Numbered from the stretch's first letter, positions 42,010 through 51,515 are shown. The stretch is 51,782 nt of DNA from CAYFSS01 sp964345975 (GCA_964345975.1 CAYFSS010000014.1:1-51782), one strand, 5' to 3'. Translations and numbers: made by a program. The notes: generated by a model not told the origin, from the sequence alone.

Positions 42010-44011
42010 CCCAAGGGATTTCCCCGACCAGGAGTTTCTTTCGCTTTGTATTGAGCCTGTTGTTGGTCGTTTTGCTGACGGTCATCATCGTTACGACGTT
42101 TAGTTTTCTGAATTTCTTCTTCCTCTATGAGAAGCCGAACCTCGACCTGCTCGAAGGTAAGTCCTTTGAGGACGCCGCGGTCTATGAAAACTATCTGCAC
42201 GAGAATCTCTGGGAAATCACCACGCAATATGATGCAACGTTTATCGAGTCCAGAGAATCTTCCGATGAGCCAAAAACGTTGGAGGATTTGCTGAAACCGG
42301 GATCTACAGCCGTTGCCTTGGACAGTCCTCTTCTGACATCCGCCGGTAGAGTCGATTATTATCAACAGTTGCTAGCGGACGATGTCTTCGGCGCACGAGA
42401 TCTCGATGCAGTCATCTACCATGAAGCAGACCGTATCGTATATAGCCACCTCCCTTGGGAAGATCTAGAGCCCCTGCTTAAGACGATGGATTTTAACTCG
42501 GCGGTCTCAGTGCAAAATGATGCGAAAGGTTTGAAGGTTGACTTCTTCGAGACGACGAATAGCCACTTGGCGTTAAGCCAATCGTATTGGATAGAGAACC
42601 TCCTAAGTCGATCCTTCCTCCGGGAAGATATTCTTAGAGTCTTACCCGAGTATAACGAATGGGCTGAAACCCATGACAAATTACAAAACGATGAGTGGAT
42701 GCTCTTAAATGAATCCAGCTATGTTTTCGGTCAATCGCTCGAAGAGGTAAATTATCTCTCATCTTATTCCTCTGAAACGTTTACCTTACCCAGGCTGGAG
42801 GAAATAGGGATCGACGGGGTCACCACCGGATATTCACCCTATGTCTCGCTACGCTTCAAGGGATTCATTCATCTTTTGCCGACTGAGGCATTGCGGGCGG
42901 AGCCCGGCAGCGTCTATAGTCTTTGGACAGAAAAGCATGACGTGGCGTCCCGCTTTTTGACGATAGATATGGTGCTCATATTGGCCGTGGCTTTCCTTGG
43001 CATCTTGCTCCTCTTCGTCTATATCACGCTTCAAGCCGGCTTCCGATCGGATGGAACCTATCAAACGGCACTTATCGACCGAATCCCGTATGAGATTATT
43101 CTAGCGGGCATAGGTCTCATCTTCTTTGCCGGTTTTTCTTCGATGGAAGTCTTCATCTACAATCTTCCTTTCCCCCGTGGCTGGGAGTTCAATATCGGGG
43201 CTGTGCTCGTGATCTTTTTCTTGCTCGCCACAATCCACACCTATTGGTTGACCTTTATCCGTCGCCTTAGAACGAAGACGTTCGTTAAGACGAGTTGGCT
43301 ACTCAGCTTCCTCCGATATCTGTGGCGCAAGATTCACCTGGGTGCGAGTCGTTTACGTCGTAACCAAGCCCGAGTACAGATCCTCTTCTTTATTCTGTCG
43401 GTTACGGCCGTGTTCTATGCCGCTCTTCTTATTGGCAACGATCCACTAACCGCTCTCTTCATCGTCGTGGTAGGCATCTCTGTTTACACGCTCTATCATT
43501 TGAACGGTTTGAGCGTTCTTCGGAGCGAAGTGAAAGATCTCCTGACCTATCCGGTCGATCAGGTGGAGAAGACCAGCGTGCCGCCGCACTATTCGATCCT
43601 GCAAGAAGACATCTATAAGCTCGCTGAAGCGCAGAACCTTGCCGCTGAGGAACAGATCCGAGCCGAACNNNNNNNNNNNNNNNNNNNNNNNNNNNNNNNN
43701 NNNNNNNNNNNNNNNNNNNNNNNNNNNNNNNNNNNNNNNNNNNNNNNNNNNNNNNNNNNNNNNNNNNNGCTGAGATCAGCTTGCGTAACATCTCACGTGA
43801 ACCCCTACGTCGGAGGGGAGATGAGCTCGTTGAAAGATTTGTCCGCGAGGAGAGCTCGCGGACAAGTGAAGGCTCAGGTTTAGGCCTTGCCATCGCTCAA
43901 AGTCTAAGCGATGCGATGGGGGCTGATTTTCAATTGCGCCTCGAAGATGATCGCTTCGAACCGAGCTTAAGTTTAGAGCGCTTCGTAGAGCGGTCCGTGG
44001 ATGAGCTCTAA
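42006..44011 (+). CDS. Sensor histidine kinase (interrupted by an N run)
   Basis: The membrane kinase that should pair with the regulator before it. There is an N-terminal membrane segment (FVLSLLLVVLLTVIIVTTFS), an extracytoplasmic region of about 290 residues, then five or so membrane segments (e.g. MVLILAVAFLGILLLFVYIT and LFFILSVTAVFYAALLIG), followed by a linker (DLLTYPVDQVEKTSV) and a coiled stretch (EAQNLAAEEQIRAE) that leads into the H-box. A run of 100 N (43669-43768) hides the phosphoacceptor His and part of the catalytic domain. After it, EGSGLGLAIAQSL is the G2 box, in a different frame from the N-terminal part only because the gap length is nominal. The ATG overlaps the regulator stop (ATGA). 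Confidence 0.88.
43669..43768. other. Assembly gap (100 N) in the sensor kinase
   Basis: Exactly 100 N, a nominal length. The edges show no overlap; a normal kinase would need several hundred bases here for H-box, N-box and G1. Confidence 0.95.
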
Positions 44012-44830
44012 GATTTTATCCGGCTCACTCGAATCACTTAGGACGGATACGACAGCATGCTTCTCGGGGAGAATGATGATGAACTGTCCGTCTTTCCCGT
44101 CGGCGCGGAAACTGTTGTGCATTCCACGCCAGAAGAGATAACCATACCCTAACTGATGAGGACCTCTATCCTCGAGCTTAACCTGTTCTTTCGTCGCTTC
44201 TTCAATCCACGTTCGCGGGATTATGTCTTGTCCACCCAAGCGCAAACATTCTCCGATGGCAAGCTGATCGTCCAAGGTGAGTTCTAACCCGCTGGCGCCA
44301 AACACACGTCCTTGGTTATCACGCTCCCACCGCGGCATCTTAATCCCAAGCGGGGAGAAGAGCCTTGTCTGCAAATAAGCAACCAAATCCTGATGAGCGC
44401 GCTCCTGGATGATGACCCCTGCAAGGTAAGGCCCATGATTTGAATACACAAAAGCCTGCCCGGCCTCATCTTCCTGGGGCAGGTTCAAAGCAGCATGAAG
44501 CCAGTCCATGTCATCGCTATAGGTCGCTCGTTGATCGACCATCATATGCGAACCACGGTTCCCAAGCTGCATCGTCAGAAGTTCTCGCACGGTCACGCCT
44601 TGATACGACGTTTCAAAGATATCTTCTAGCCGTTCATCAAGGTGTACGAGGCCTTCTTCCACCGCAAAGCCCATGGCCAAACTTGTGATGCTCTTACTGA
44701 CGGAATAAACATTTCTTGCTTTATCCTCATCCCAGAAGATCTTGAAGAGCAGTTTTCCCTCTTGTTTGACGGCCAAACCTTTGACGCCCAAAACCGGTGC
44801 TTCTTTAAATACCTTTGTCATTAGATCCAT
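43973..44830 (-). CDS. Beta-lactamase-fold serine hydrolase (class C/esterase type)
   Basis: A 285-residue serine hydrolase of the penicillin-binding-protein-like family. The catalytic Ser43-x-x-Lys46 lies in NVYSVSKSITSLAMG and the Tyr-x-Asn in FVYSNHGPYLAG. GGAGGTAAAT before the ATG at 44830 fixes the start; the frame opens further upstream. There is no signal peptide, so it is a cytosolic esterase or amidase rather than a secreted lactamase. It is convergent with the sensor kinase, and the two ends overlap by 39 bases. Confidence 0.88.
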   Translation of the reverse strand: MDLMTKVFKEAPVLGVKGLAVKQEGKLLFKIFWDEDKARNVYSVSKSITSLAMGFAVEEGLVHLDERLEDIFETSYQGVTVRELLTMQLGNRGSHMMVDQRATYSDDMDWLHAALNLPQEDEAGQAFVYSNHGPYLAGVIIQERAHQDLVAYLQTRLFSPLGIKMPRWERDNQGRVFGASGLELTLDDQLAIGECLRLGGQDIIPRTWIEEATKEQVKLEDRGPHQLGYGYLFWRGMHNSFRADGKDGQFIIILPEKHAVVSVLSDSSEPDKILELIHGPLYEAL

Positions 44831-44938
44831 ATTTACCTCCTTGGCTTGCACTATTTCTTGATGGCTTCTAAATAATTTACGCTTCGTCTCCTTATCATCA
44901 TAGCGCATCTGCTATCGTAAACCGTGAGGAGGCAAATC

Positions 44939-46225
44939 ATGAAAAGCAAATCTCGACGTTTCATAGCAATTCTATTTATCCTGACCTTTACTTTGACCCT
45001 CGTACAACCGGTCTTGGCGGCTGAAGCACCAAGTGTCCTGGCCTTTGAGGAGCGGGCATTTTCCGAACGGGTTTCCGAAGCTGTAATCCACTTGGAAGAT
45101 GGTGCTGTCTTGCGAGCGTCGCGTGTCAAACTGCCTCGAGTCTTGGGGGATAGCGAGGCGGCAGGCCACATCAATGCTGAAATCGACTCGATCGAACGAG
45201 CACTTGTCACCGCGTTTCAAACCGCAGCAACCGAACAACAAGCTCCGGGACCGCAAGCCCAATTCGATGTCTATTCTTCCCTGACGACCGTCAGTCTCAT
45301 CGTACGCTATCGTTTGCCGAGAGAGCGGGAAGAGGCACTTGTCTACAATATAGACTTAGAAACTTCAGCCCTATTGAGTCAAGCCGAGCTGGCTCAGAAA
45401 GAATTGGGCATGACCCTGGACCCTTGGACCGTGACGGAAAACGTTCGTCTGGCAGCGCGAGCGTATCATCGCTATGCACGTCAGACACCGGCAGCGGAAC
45501 TCGTCGCCCAAAGCATGAATCTCCACGCTGAGAATCCTCAAGCAACGAGGATCTTTGTCTTCGGTTCTGAACGCATAGGTTTCATTTATCCCTTACGCAT
45601 GGAATCGGGTGGGCAGAGGCTGGTGATGGCCCCGTTTGATCCACAGCCGGCGCCTTCCAAGATGAGTTCGGATTTTGCGGCCTTGGCACAGGCTTTTGAA
45701 GTGAATACAGAGAGTGTTGACGCTTTCATCATTCCTTTGGGTTATGCCTACGATGATTTAAGTATGCGCTCTTTAGTCTTTGGCTTATTTAACGGTATGG
45801 AGACCTACCATTTGAATGAAGTGCCCGCCTATTACGCACGAATGGATGGGGAGCGATTTGCTGCGACCCAGCATTACTATCTCGTGCCGAAGGATAAGCA
45901 CACAATTGTCAAAGTGACAGCGCTCGATTTCTCTGAAGCTGAAGGAGGGCTGGTGCCGAGCCCTAGTCTTCCGGTCAAGCAATTTGCCGGCCCGGTGCTC
46001 ATCAGCATGAATGAAAGTGACATCATGGAGAATGCTGAGATCACCTTGGGGGATCTGAAATTTGCTCCTTTCGTCAGTTTGAAGGATGGGACGCTTCTAG
46101 TCCCTGATGAAGTGAAAGAACTTCGTTTCTCTTGGGAGAACTTGGTTGAAGCTCAGGATCCTGCGCTGTTCACTCAGCTCTGGGAGAATGAAATTTATCC
46201 GAAATTAAGTGGATTGAACCCATAG
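44939..46225 (+). CDS. Secreted protein with DUF3298/DUF4163-like region, unknown function
   Basis: A 428-residue exported protein. GAGGAGG precedes the ATG at 44939. The signal peptide is FIAILFILTFTLTLVQPVLA. The N-terminal half has the order seen in the DUF4163/DUF3298 pair of RsiV- and PdaC-type proteins: a VKLPRVLGDSEAAGHINAEI strand-helix, a paired strand YSSLTTVSLIVRYRLP, then VYNIDLETSALLSQAELA. The C-terminal half (from about residue 230) is unrecognised. There is no anchor, so it is released or held by other means. The family link is moderate; a role as a wall-stress or lysozyme-type sensor is only a guess. Confidence 0.7.
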   Translation: MKSKSRRFIAILFILTFTLTLVQPVLAAEAPSVLAFEERAFSERVSEAVIHLEDGAVLRASRVKLPRVLGDSEAAGHINAEIDSIERALVTAFQTAATEQQAPGPQAQFDVYSSLTTVSLIVRYRLPREREEALVYNIDLETSALLSQAELAQKELGMTLDPWTVTENVRLAARAYHRYARQTPAAELVAQSMNLHAENPQATRIFVFGSERIGFIYPLRMESGGQRLVMAPFDPQPAPSKMSSDFAALAQAFEVNTESVDAFIIPLGYAYDDLSMRSLVFGLFNGMETYHLNEVPAYYARMDGERFAATQHYYLVPKDKHTIVKVTALDFSEAEGGLVPSPSLPVKQFAGPVLISMNESDIMENAEITLGDLKFAPFVSLKDGTLLVPDEVKELRFSWENLVEAQDPALFTQLWENEIYPKLSGLNP

Positions 46226-46330
46226 ACCTATAGAATGTTTATTGATAAACGATTCTTAAAACTAATTTAATGACAATTGACGGGTGTGATATAAATCTGA
46301 AAAGAACGTAAGTTGGTCGAAAGATTGATT

Positions 46331-46360
46331 GGAGGGGACAATTGAAAAATTGTCCCCTCC
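46331..46360 (+). terminator. Strong hairpin terminator-like element
   Basis: A perfect 13-bp stem GGAGGGGACAATT/AATTGTCCCCTCC with a GAAA loop, 106 bases after the stop of the secreted protein gene. No T run follows, so it may be a boundary hairpin. The rest of the 384-base spacer (46226-46609) is AT-rich and holds AGATTA...TAATCT (46512-46533) and no gene. Confidence 0.6.
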
Positions 46361-46609
46361 ATTCTATATGGCGTAATGACGTGCTAAAGAGTGCTTAAGT
46401 ATGCTACACACCCGTTCGAGTATAGAAGCAACAAATATAAATATGTCGAAGTTTTCAGATGTTTTCATTTTTTCAGCCATTAAAATAGACAGGAAACTTA
46501 AGAATGATTGAGATTAAATTAAGGTCTAATCTTTAATTTTGATTTGGGAGCAAGTGAAAACTCAACGTGTAATTTAATTAAAGTATTTCACGCTGGAATG
46601 GAGTACAGC

Positions 46610-47968
46610 ATGCGAAAGAAACACAGATTTCCTTTATTGATTCTCCTTATGGTTTTCCTCCTTCAACCTTTATCGTCCTTCCAAGTTGTCGCCGCAATGC
46701 TCAACGAAGAAACGACCTTAACTCAGATGGCTGAAGATTCCGGATTAGAGGGTCGTGCGGCTCCAACGTTAAGCTCGGTGACGGGAGCAAGTGAATCTCC
46801 GTCTACGGACGTGCCCCCTGACAATCCCTCATCAGAAACTTCGACCGAAACCTCTCCCACAGATACGGAGACAACTTCAGTAGGTTCCGAGAATACAGAA
46901 ACGGTAACAGGTCCCTCTGAGACGCTAAGTACTAGCGAATCTTCAAATGCTATATCAGACTCGGAAGCAACTGAGTCTAGTGCATCTCAATCCGAAACCG
47001 TAGAGGGCGCGGCGAATGGAATAGCTCCCANNNNNNNNNNNNNNNNNNNNNNNNNNNNNNNNNNNNNNNNNNNNNNNNNNNNNNNNNNNNNNNNNNNNNN
47101 NNNNNNNNNNNNNNNNNNNNNNNNNNNNNNTCTAGTGCATCTCAATCCGAAACCGTAGAGGGCGCGGCGAATGGAATAGCTCCCAACCATCTCATTGAAT
47201 GAAGGAAACCAATGGACTGCTGAAATTGTGAATCTCCCGAAATATCGCCAGGTCGGAGATGCATGGGAGCGCATAATCTACAGCATCCAAGAACTGACGG
47301 TTCTTGATGGGTACACTGTCAGGATCGCCGGGAGCTCAGATTATGAATCTCAGGCGTTCACCCTCTATAACTTGAAGGAAGGCGACGATGTAACTTCTGT
47401 CAGTGTCACAAAACGCTGGACTCACGGCTCACCGCAGCCCATTCTTGTGACCCTATACGCTAATGGTGTGGCGACACCCTACAACGTTATGTTGACTTCA
47501 GAGATGAACTGGCACTATCTGTTCGCAGATTTGCCTAAGTTCGATGAAGACATGCAAGAGATTGTCTATACAGTCGTTGAAGATGTGCCGGAAGGTTATG
47601 TCGCGAACTACAGCGGTACAGCAGAGCAAGGTTTCGTAATCAGCAATGAAACGATCCCGACCGAGCCGACCACGACGGAGTCGACCACCACGGAACCGAC
47701 CACGACAGAACCGACGACTACGGTGACGACTACGACGACGGAATCTACCACCACCCTACCGACGACTACAACGACATCACCGACGACGCCTACGCAAACG
47801 ACCGGCACCTTGCCGACTACTGCACCGACCGTCCCGGCTACCACACCTCATTCACCTGTTTCACAGACCGGCGAGCATTCGATGGTTCCTTACGGCTTGG
47901 GACTCTTAGCCATGGCTGCGGCTCTTGCGCTTATCGCTTGGTACCAAAGGAGGCGGGAAGAAGAGTAA
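46610..47968 (+). CDS. Cna_B-type surface protein with sortase-like tail (interrupted by an N run)
   Basis: A wall-linked adhesin- or stalk-type protein. A signal peptide (FPLLILLMVFLLQPLSSFQV) is followed by a Ser/Thr/Glu-rich low-complexity region to the 100-N gap at 47031-47130. After it come two Cna_B-like beta domains: LNEGNQWTAEIVNLPKYRQ with IIYSIQELTVLDGYTV, then VTLYANGVATPYNVMLTSEM with LPKFDEDMQEIVYTVVED. A long Thr-rich repeat (TTTEPTTTE type) and a C-terminal sorting signal follow: VSQTGEHSMV, a hydrophobic helix and QRRREEE. The sorting motif reads SQTGE where LPXTG is expected. Two 55-base copies flank the gap exactly, and the copy on the right is out of frame with Cna_B, so the joining is unsafe. 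Confidence 0.8.
46976..47185 (+). repeat. Identical 55-base ends around the 100-N gap
   Basis: Positions 46976-47030 and 47131-47185 are identical over 55 bases, ending right before and starting right after the N run. That is how neighbouring contigs look when a k=55 assembly graph is cut at a branch. It is probably an unmerged overlap, or a repeat unit of the low-complexity region. Confidence 0.85.
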
Positions 47969-48000
47969 GGGCAGTAAATTCTGAAGCATTATAAAGTGAA

Positions 48001-48038
48001 AGAAGCCTCGCATCACGTCGTGTCGGTGCGGGACTTCT
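48001..48038 (+). terminator. Terminator candidate after the Cna_B gene
   Basis: AGAAG-CCTCGCA ... TGCGGG-CTTCT forms an imperfect stem ending in TTCTTGT, 33 bases after the stop. Confidence 0.55.
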
Positions 48039-48072
48039 TGTATGGGAGAGAGGCTTTTGGATAACAAAGACG

Positions 48073-48176
48073 TTAGGTTGAGACATGGGCATTAGGTTGA
48101 GACATGGACGCTTTGAACGCATACCGTGAATCGTGCCTGCATGCATACCTTGAATCGTGCTTGCGCGCATACCTTA
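48073..48176. repeat. Two short tandem repeat families
   Basis: First TTAGGTTGAGACATGG twice, 19 bases apart (from 48073 and 48092). Then a 24-base unit GCATACCGTGAATCGTGC with CTGCAT, at 48119-48142 and 48143-48166 (the second with four changes), and a partial third copy from 48167. The repeats are in a 340-base non-coding stretch (47969-48312). No open frame or known element explains them. Confidence 0.7.
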
Positions 48177-48223
48177 ACGGCCTAGATGCCTTAACGACCG
48201 GGATAGGTATAATGTGTGCTCAA

Positions 48224-48253
48224 TTGACATAGGCTAATCTGCTAAACTATACT
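48224..48253 (+). promoter_or_regulatory. Sigma-A promoter of the Crh-like gene
   Basis: A perfect TTGACA at 48224-48229 and TATACT at 48248-48253 (5 of 6), 18-base spacer, 60 bases before the ATG. Confidence 0.8.
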
Positions 48254-48312
48254 CACTGATACACCAAGCCGTGAGAACATTAATCTTGCAGCTACTTGAT
48301 TTGGAGGATCCA

Positions 48313-48573
48313 ATGGTACGAAAGACAGTGACATTCAGGTCTGATGATGACTTACCGATGAATGCGGTCGCAGTTTTGATTCAGAAGGCTTCGACGTTCC
48401 GTTCGACGATCTGGCTCTATAGTGGAGAGCGTCGTGCAAACGCAAAGAGCCTCCTCGGTGTTATGTCTCTCGGCATCATGAACGGAATGGAACTCGAGTG
48501 CACAGCCGAGGGTCCGGATGAAGAAGAAGCGCTGAAGGCCATTACTGATTATCTGATTCACCCCGAATACTAA
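48313..48573 (+). CDS. HPr-like protein lacking His15 (Crh-like)
   Basis: An 86-residue HPr-fold protein, colinear with B. subtilis HPr and Crh. Position 15, the PTS phosphorylation histidine of HPr (GLHARPA), is Pro here (DLPMNAV); Crh has Gln. The regulatory site is kept: Lys45-Ser46 in KSLLGVMSLGI, the HPr kinase target and CcpA contact region. It cannot take part in phosphotransfer but could serve as a Ser46-phosphorylated corepressor. GGAGG precedes the ATG at 48313; a longer open frame upstream is not needed. It has its own strong promoter and stands alone. HPr kinase and CcpA genes are not in the window. Confidence 0.88.
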   Translation: MVRKTVTFRSDDDLPMNAVAVLIQKASTFRSTIWLYSGERRANAKSLLGVMSLGIMNGMELECTAEGPDEEEALKAITDYLIHPEY

Positions 48574-48622
48574 GAGACTACCTAAGGGATGATTCTTAAT
48601 CTAGTTATTAATATAAGTATAT

Positions 48623-48677
48623 ACACTTAAGTGTGTGTAGCACGTAGGTATGTAAGCACATGCTTGAACCCTACGTG
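48623..48677 (+). other. Structured leader before uvrC
   Basis: The perfect palindrome ACACTTAAGTGT (48623-48634) is followed by a hairpin with outer stem CACGTAGG/CCTACGTG (48641-48677) enclosing a second stem AAGCA/TGCTT. It sits between the Crh-like gene and uvrC. It may be a terminator of the former, an operator, or a leader element. No SOS box was seen. Confidence 0.45.
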
Positions 48678-48709
48678 AATGTATTTGTCCCGGCAGAGGA
48701 CGAAATTTT

Positions 48710-50770
48710 ATGAAGGATGATTCCATGACAGAACATGCGAGCTTTGATGCCCGCTTGGATCTGGTACCACAGAGCCCCGGCGTCTACTTAATGAAGGACG
48801 AGCGGGGTGACGTTATCTATGTGGGCAAGGCGATCGATCTACGACAACGTCTGTCATCCCATTTCTCCGGCGACTTCCAGGGTGACTCCAAACAACGAGC
48901 GATGATCTCGCATGTCCGCGATTTCTCCTATCTACTCTGTGAGAATGAGCTCGAGGCTTTTGTCCTTGAGTCGAACCTGATCAAGCGATACCAACCTTTC
49001 TACAATATTCTCTTGAAGGATGACCATGACTATCCCTACATTCGAGTCACCTTGCAAGAGCTATATCCACGTATCCTAAAAGCCTACCGTATCGGCCCGG
49101 ATCGGGAGGAGGGGGCTAGGTATTACGGGCCTTATCTCAACGCCGACCTCCGTGAAGCCCTTCGTACGATCCATGAAATCTTCCCCCTTAAGACATGCCG
49201 ACGAGTTTTCCCACGCGATATTGGAAAAGAGCGTCCATGCTTGAACTACGATATGGGGCGCTGCATAGGCCCATGCACCGGTTTGATCACCGCAGAAGAT
49301 TATCGCGCGGTCGTCATGGAGGTCTGTGATTACCTGGAAGGACGCTACGATAAACTGTTGGAGCGTTTTGATCGGGAGATGGGCCAGGCGGCCGAACGTT
49401 TGGATTTCGAAGCTGCGGCAAAGCAAAGAGACCGCAAATTGTCATTGCAACGTTTGCAGGAACGTCAGATTGCAGTTCTTGGTCGCTCCTGGGAGGGCGA
49501 TGTGTTGGGCATTGCCGAGAATAAATTGGAGTTTTGTGTCCAGAAGTTAGAAGTACGTGGAGGAAAAATATCCGGAACATCCACTCACTTCATCAAGCAG
49601 GACGGATCGACGACGGAAGAAGTTCTCTCGGCTTATATCGCTCAATACTATCTTTCTGCTGCCGTCATTCCGGACGAAATCATCCTTGACCATGAGTTGC
49701 CGAATAAGACTTCAGAGGAGCTTGCAAATTACTTATCTGAGTTGCGTGGTTCGCGCCGTAAGGTTCGTATTCTTTGGCCACAACGAGGCGAGAAACGTCA
49801 AGTTGTTGCGATGGCCACGCGCAATGCTAAGGGTGCTCTACAGCGCCGAGCCCTTATGGTGAGCGGGAGTCAAGAGTTACTCGATAGGAGCCTTATTTCT
49901 TTAGCACGCTACCTGGAACTTGTGGATCCACCGACGCGAATCGAAGCCTACGACGTGGCCAATCTTGGCTCAGATGCGATGACCTGTGGCATGGTCGTTT
50001 TCGAGCACGGTAAGGTTCGACGGAACTTAGGACGTTTATTCAATATTAAGCGGGTTGAGGGTCAAGATGACTATGCAGCGATGGCTGAAGCCTTGGATCG
50101 TCGTTTGAAACGCTGGAATCAAGAAGAATTTGCCCGTCAACCGGATCTCATTCTTGTCGATGGCGGTGTCGGCCACGTCAATGCTATGCAGCGGATCTTG
50201 GATGCGCATGGTCTACCCAACATACCCTTGGCGGGGATCGTGAAGGATCAAAGGCATCGTACAAGAGGTTTAGTGCGAAGTGACGGTGTCATCTTTGAAT
50301 TAGCCGATGAACTTGGCTTGTCCGGCCGGAAGAAAAGTCAGGCGTCCGATGATGTCCCCGGCCAACCTGAGAGCTTTGCCGATAAGCAACTAGTCTTCGA
50401 TGGCGGATCTCAGATGCTTTTGTTTGCGGATGAAGAGGGCGAGGATAATTTTCAGAGCAAGCGTCAAGAACGTGACGATATGATGGCCGTTTTGCGTCTT
50501 CTTACAGCCATTCAGAACGAAGTTCATCGTCAAGCAAACTCGCAGCACCAACGGTTACGCAAGAAGAAAACCTTCCGCTATCGTTTGGAGGAGATTCCCG
50601 GGGTTGGCCCCGCACGAAGGAAGCGTCTGATGGAGGCTTTTTCAACGATAAAGGAAATCTCTGAAGCGAGTTATGAGGAACTCTTGAAACGCGTGCCAAC
50701 GCTAGGTGAGAACGTTGCACGATCCGTGTATGAACACTTCCATCCCGAGGAGACCCAACGTGAAGCGTAG
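48710..50770 (+). CDS. uvrC: Excinuclease ABC subunit C
   Basis: UvrC makes both incisions in nucleotide excision repair. Order of domains: GIY-YIG nuclease (SPGVYLMKDERGDVIYVGKA), cysteine-containing region (LKTCRRVFP, CLNYDMGRCIGPC), UVR motif (AAERLDFEAAAKQRD), RNase H-like C-terminal nuclease (RIEAYDVANLGSDAMTCGMV, PDLILVDGGVGHVNA) and two helix-hairpin-helix units (EEIPGVGPARRKRLME, VPTLGENVARSV). At 686 residues it is longer than the usual 600-620, because of an insert of about 50 residues near 535-590 (KKSQASDDVPGQPESF region). ATG 48710 is used; ATG 48725 with AAGGA before it is an equal alternative. Confidence 0.96.
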   Translation: MKDDSMTEHASFDARLDLVPQSPGVYLMKDERGDVIYVGKAIDLRQRLSSHFSGDFQGDSKQRAMISHVRDFSYLLCENELEAFVLESNLIKRYQPFYNILLKDDHDYPYIRVTLQELYPRILKAYRIGPDREEGARYYGPYLNADLREALRTIHEIFPLKTCRRVFPRDIGKERPCLNYDMGRCIGPCTGLITAEDYRAVVMEVCDYLEGRYDKLLERFDREMGQAAERLDFEAAAKQRDRKLSLQRLQERQIAVLGRSWEGDVLGIAENKLEFCVQKLEVRGGKISGTSTHFIKQDGSTTEEVLSAYIAQYYLSAAVIPDEIILDHELPNKTSEELANYLSELRGSRRKVRILWPQRGEKRQVVAMATRNAKGALQRRALMVSGSQELLDRSLISLARYLELVDPPTRIEAYDVANLGSDAMTCGMVVFEHGKVRRNLGRLFNIKRVEGQDDYAAMAEALDRRLKRWNQEEFARQPDLILVDGGVGHVNAMQRILDAHGLPNIPLAGIVKDQRHRTRGLVRSDGVIFELADELGLSGRKKSQASDDVPGQPESFADKQLVFDGGSQMLLFADEEGEDNFQSKRQERDDMMAVLRLLTAIQNEVHRQANSQHQRLRKKKTFRYRLEEIPGVGPARRKRLMEAFSTIKEISEASYEELLKRVPTLGENVARSVYEHFHPEETQREA

Positions 50771-51515
50771 AGTATGGGCGATTGCGGATACGCATCTTGG
50801 TTTCACTGTAGATAAGCCGATGGATATCTTCGGGCTGAAGTGGGAGGAGCACGCGGAGCGCCTGGCAGAAAACTGGTGTGCGAACGTGAATGACGACGAT
50901 GTCGTGCTGCTCCCGGGAGATATCAGCTGGGGCCTGAATTATGACGAATCAGTGGAGGACCTTCGCTATCTCCATGAGCTCCCGGGCACGAAGATTCTGG
51001 GTAAGGGAAACCACGATTATTGGTGGCAAACGCAGCGCAAGAACGAGCGCTTCGTGAACGAGCATGGCTTCGACTCTATTTACTTCTTATATAACAACGC
51101 ATATCGTATTGATCTCGACGGTGAACGGACCTTGATTGTTGTCGGGACTCGTGGTTGGCTCCACCCCCACGATTGGGAAGGGGATCAGGATCAAAAGATC
51201 TACGAGCGTGAGATAGGTCGCTTGGAATTGTCACTGCAGGCCGGACATAAGCTTGGTAAGACTGCTCGTGCGGAAGGTGAAGGCCGTGACGTGACGTACC
51301 TCGCGATGATCCACTATCCCACGCGTTTAGCCCATCCCAAAGATCCCACACCTTTTGATGAACGCTTCCAAGCTTTCGGTGTTTCCATCTGTCTCTACGG
51401 TCATCTCCATGGCTCAGTTGCACATAAACGTGGCGCTAGGGGTGAGATCGACGGAGTCGATTACATCAACGTCGCTGCGGATGCTCTATCGTTCTCCCCC
51501 AAGTTAGTTCTCTGA
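50760..51515 (+). CDS. Metallophosphoesterase (calcineurin-like)
   Basis: A 251-residue phosphoesterase with all metal motifs: ADTHLGF (D-x-H), LPGDISWG (GD), GKGNHDYWW (GNHD), IHYPT and YGHLHGS (GHxH). GAGGAG seven bases or so before GTG at 50760 fixes the start, overlapping the end of uvrC by 11 bases. The frame opens further upstream inside uvrC. Family members hydrolyse phosphodiesters or phosphoproteins; the substrate is unknown. The coupling to uvrC is worth noting, but a link to DNA repair is only inference. Confidence 0.9.
   Translation: MKRRVWAIADTHLGFTVDKPMDIFGLKWEEHAERLAENWCANVNDDDVVLLPGDISWGLNYDESVEDLRYLHELPGTKILGKGNHDYWWQTQRKNERFVNEHGFDSIYFLYNNAYRIDLDGERTLIVVGTRGWLHPHDWEGDQDQKIYEREIGRLELSLQAGHKLGKTARAEGEGRDVTYLAMIHYPTRLAHPKDPTPFDERFQAFGVSICLYGHLHGSVAHKRGARGEIDGVDYINVAADALSFSPKLVL

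Noticed and set aside
47608..47844. Val-rich open frame on the minus strand
   Set aside because: A mirror of the Thr-rich repeat of the Cna_B protein; only low-complexity sequence.
48119..48176. Possible CRISPR array
   Set aside because: The repeats are directly adjacent with no spacers, there are only two and a half copies and no cas genes nearby.
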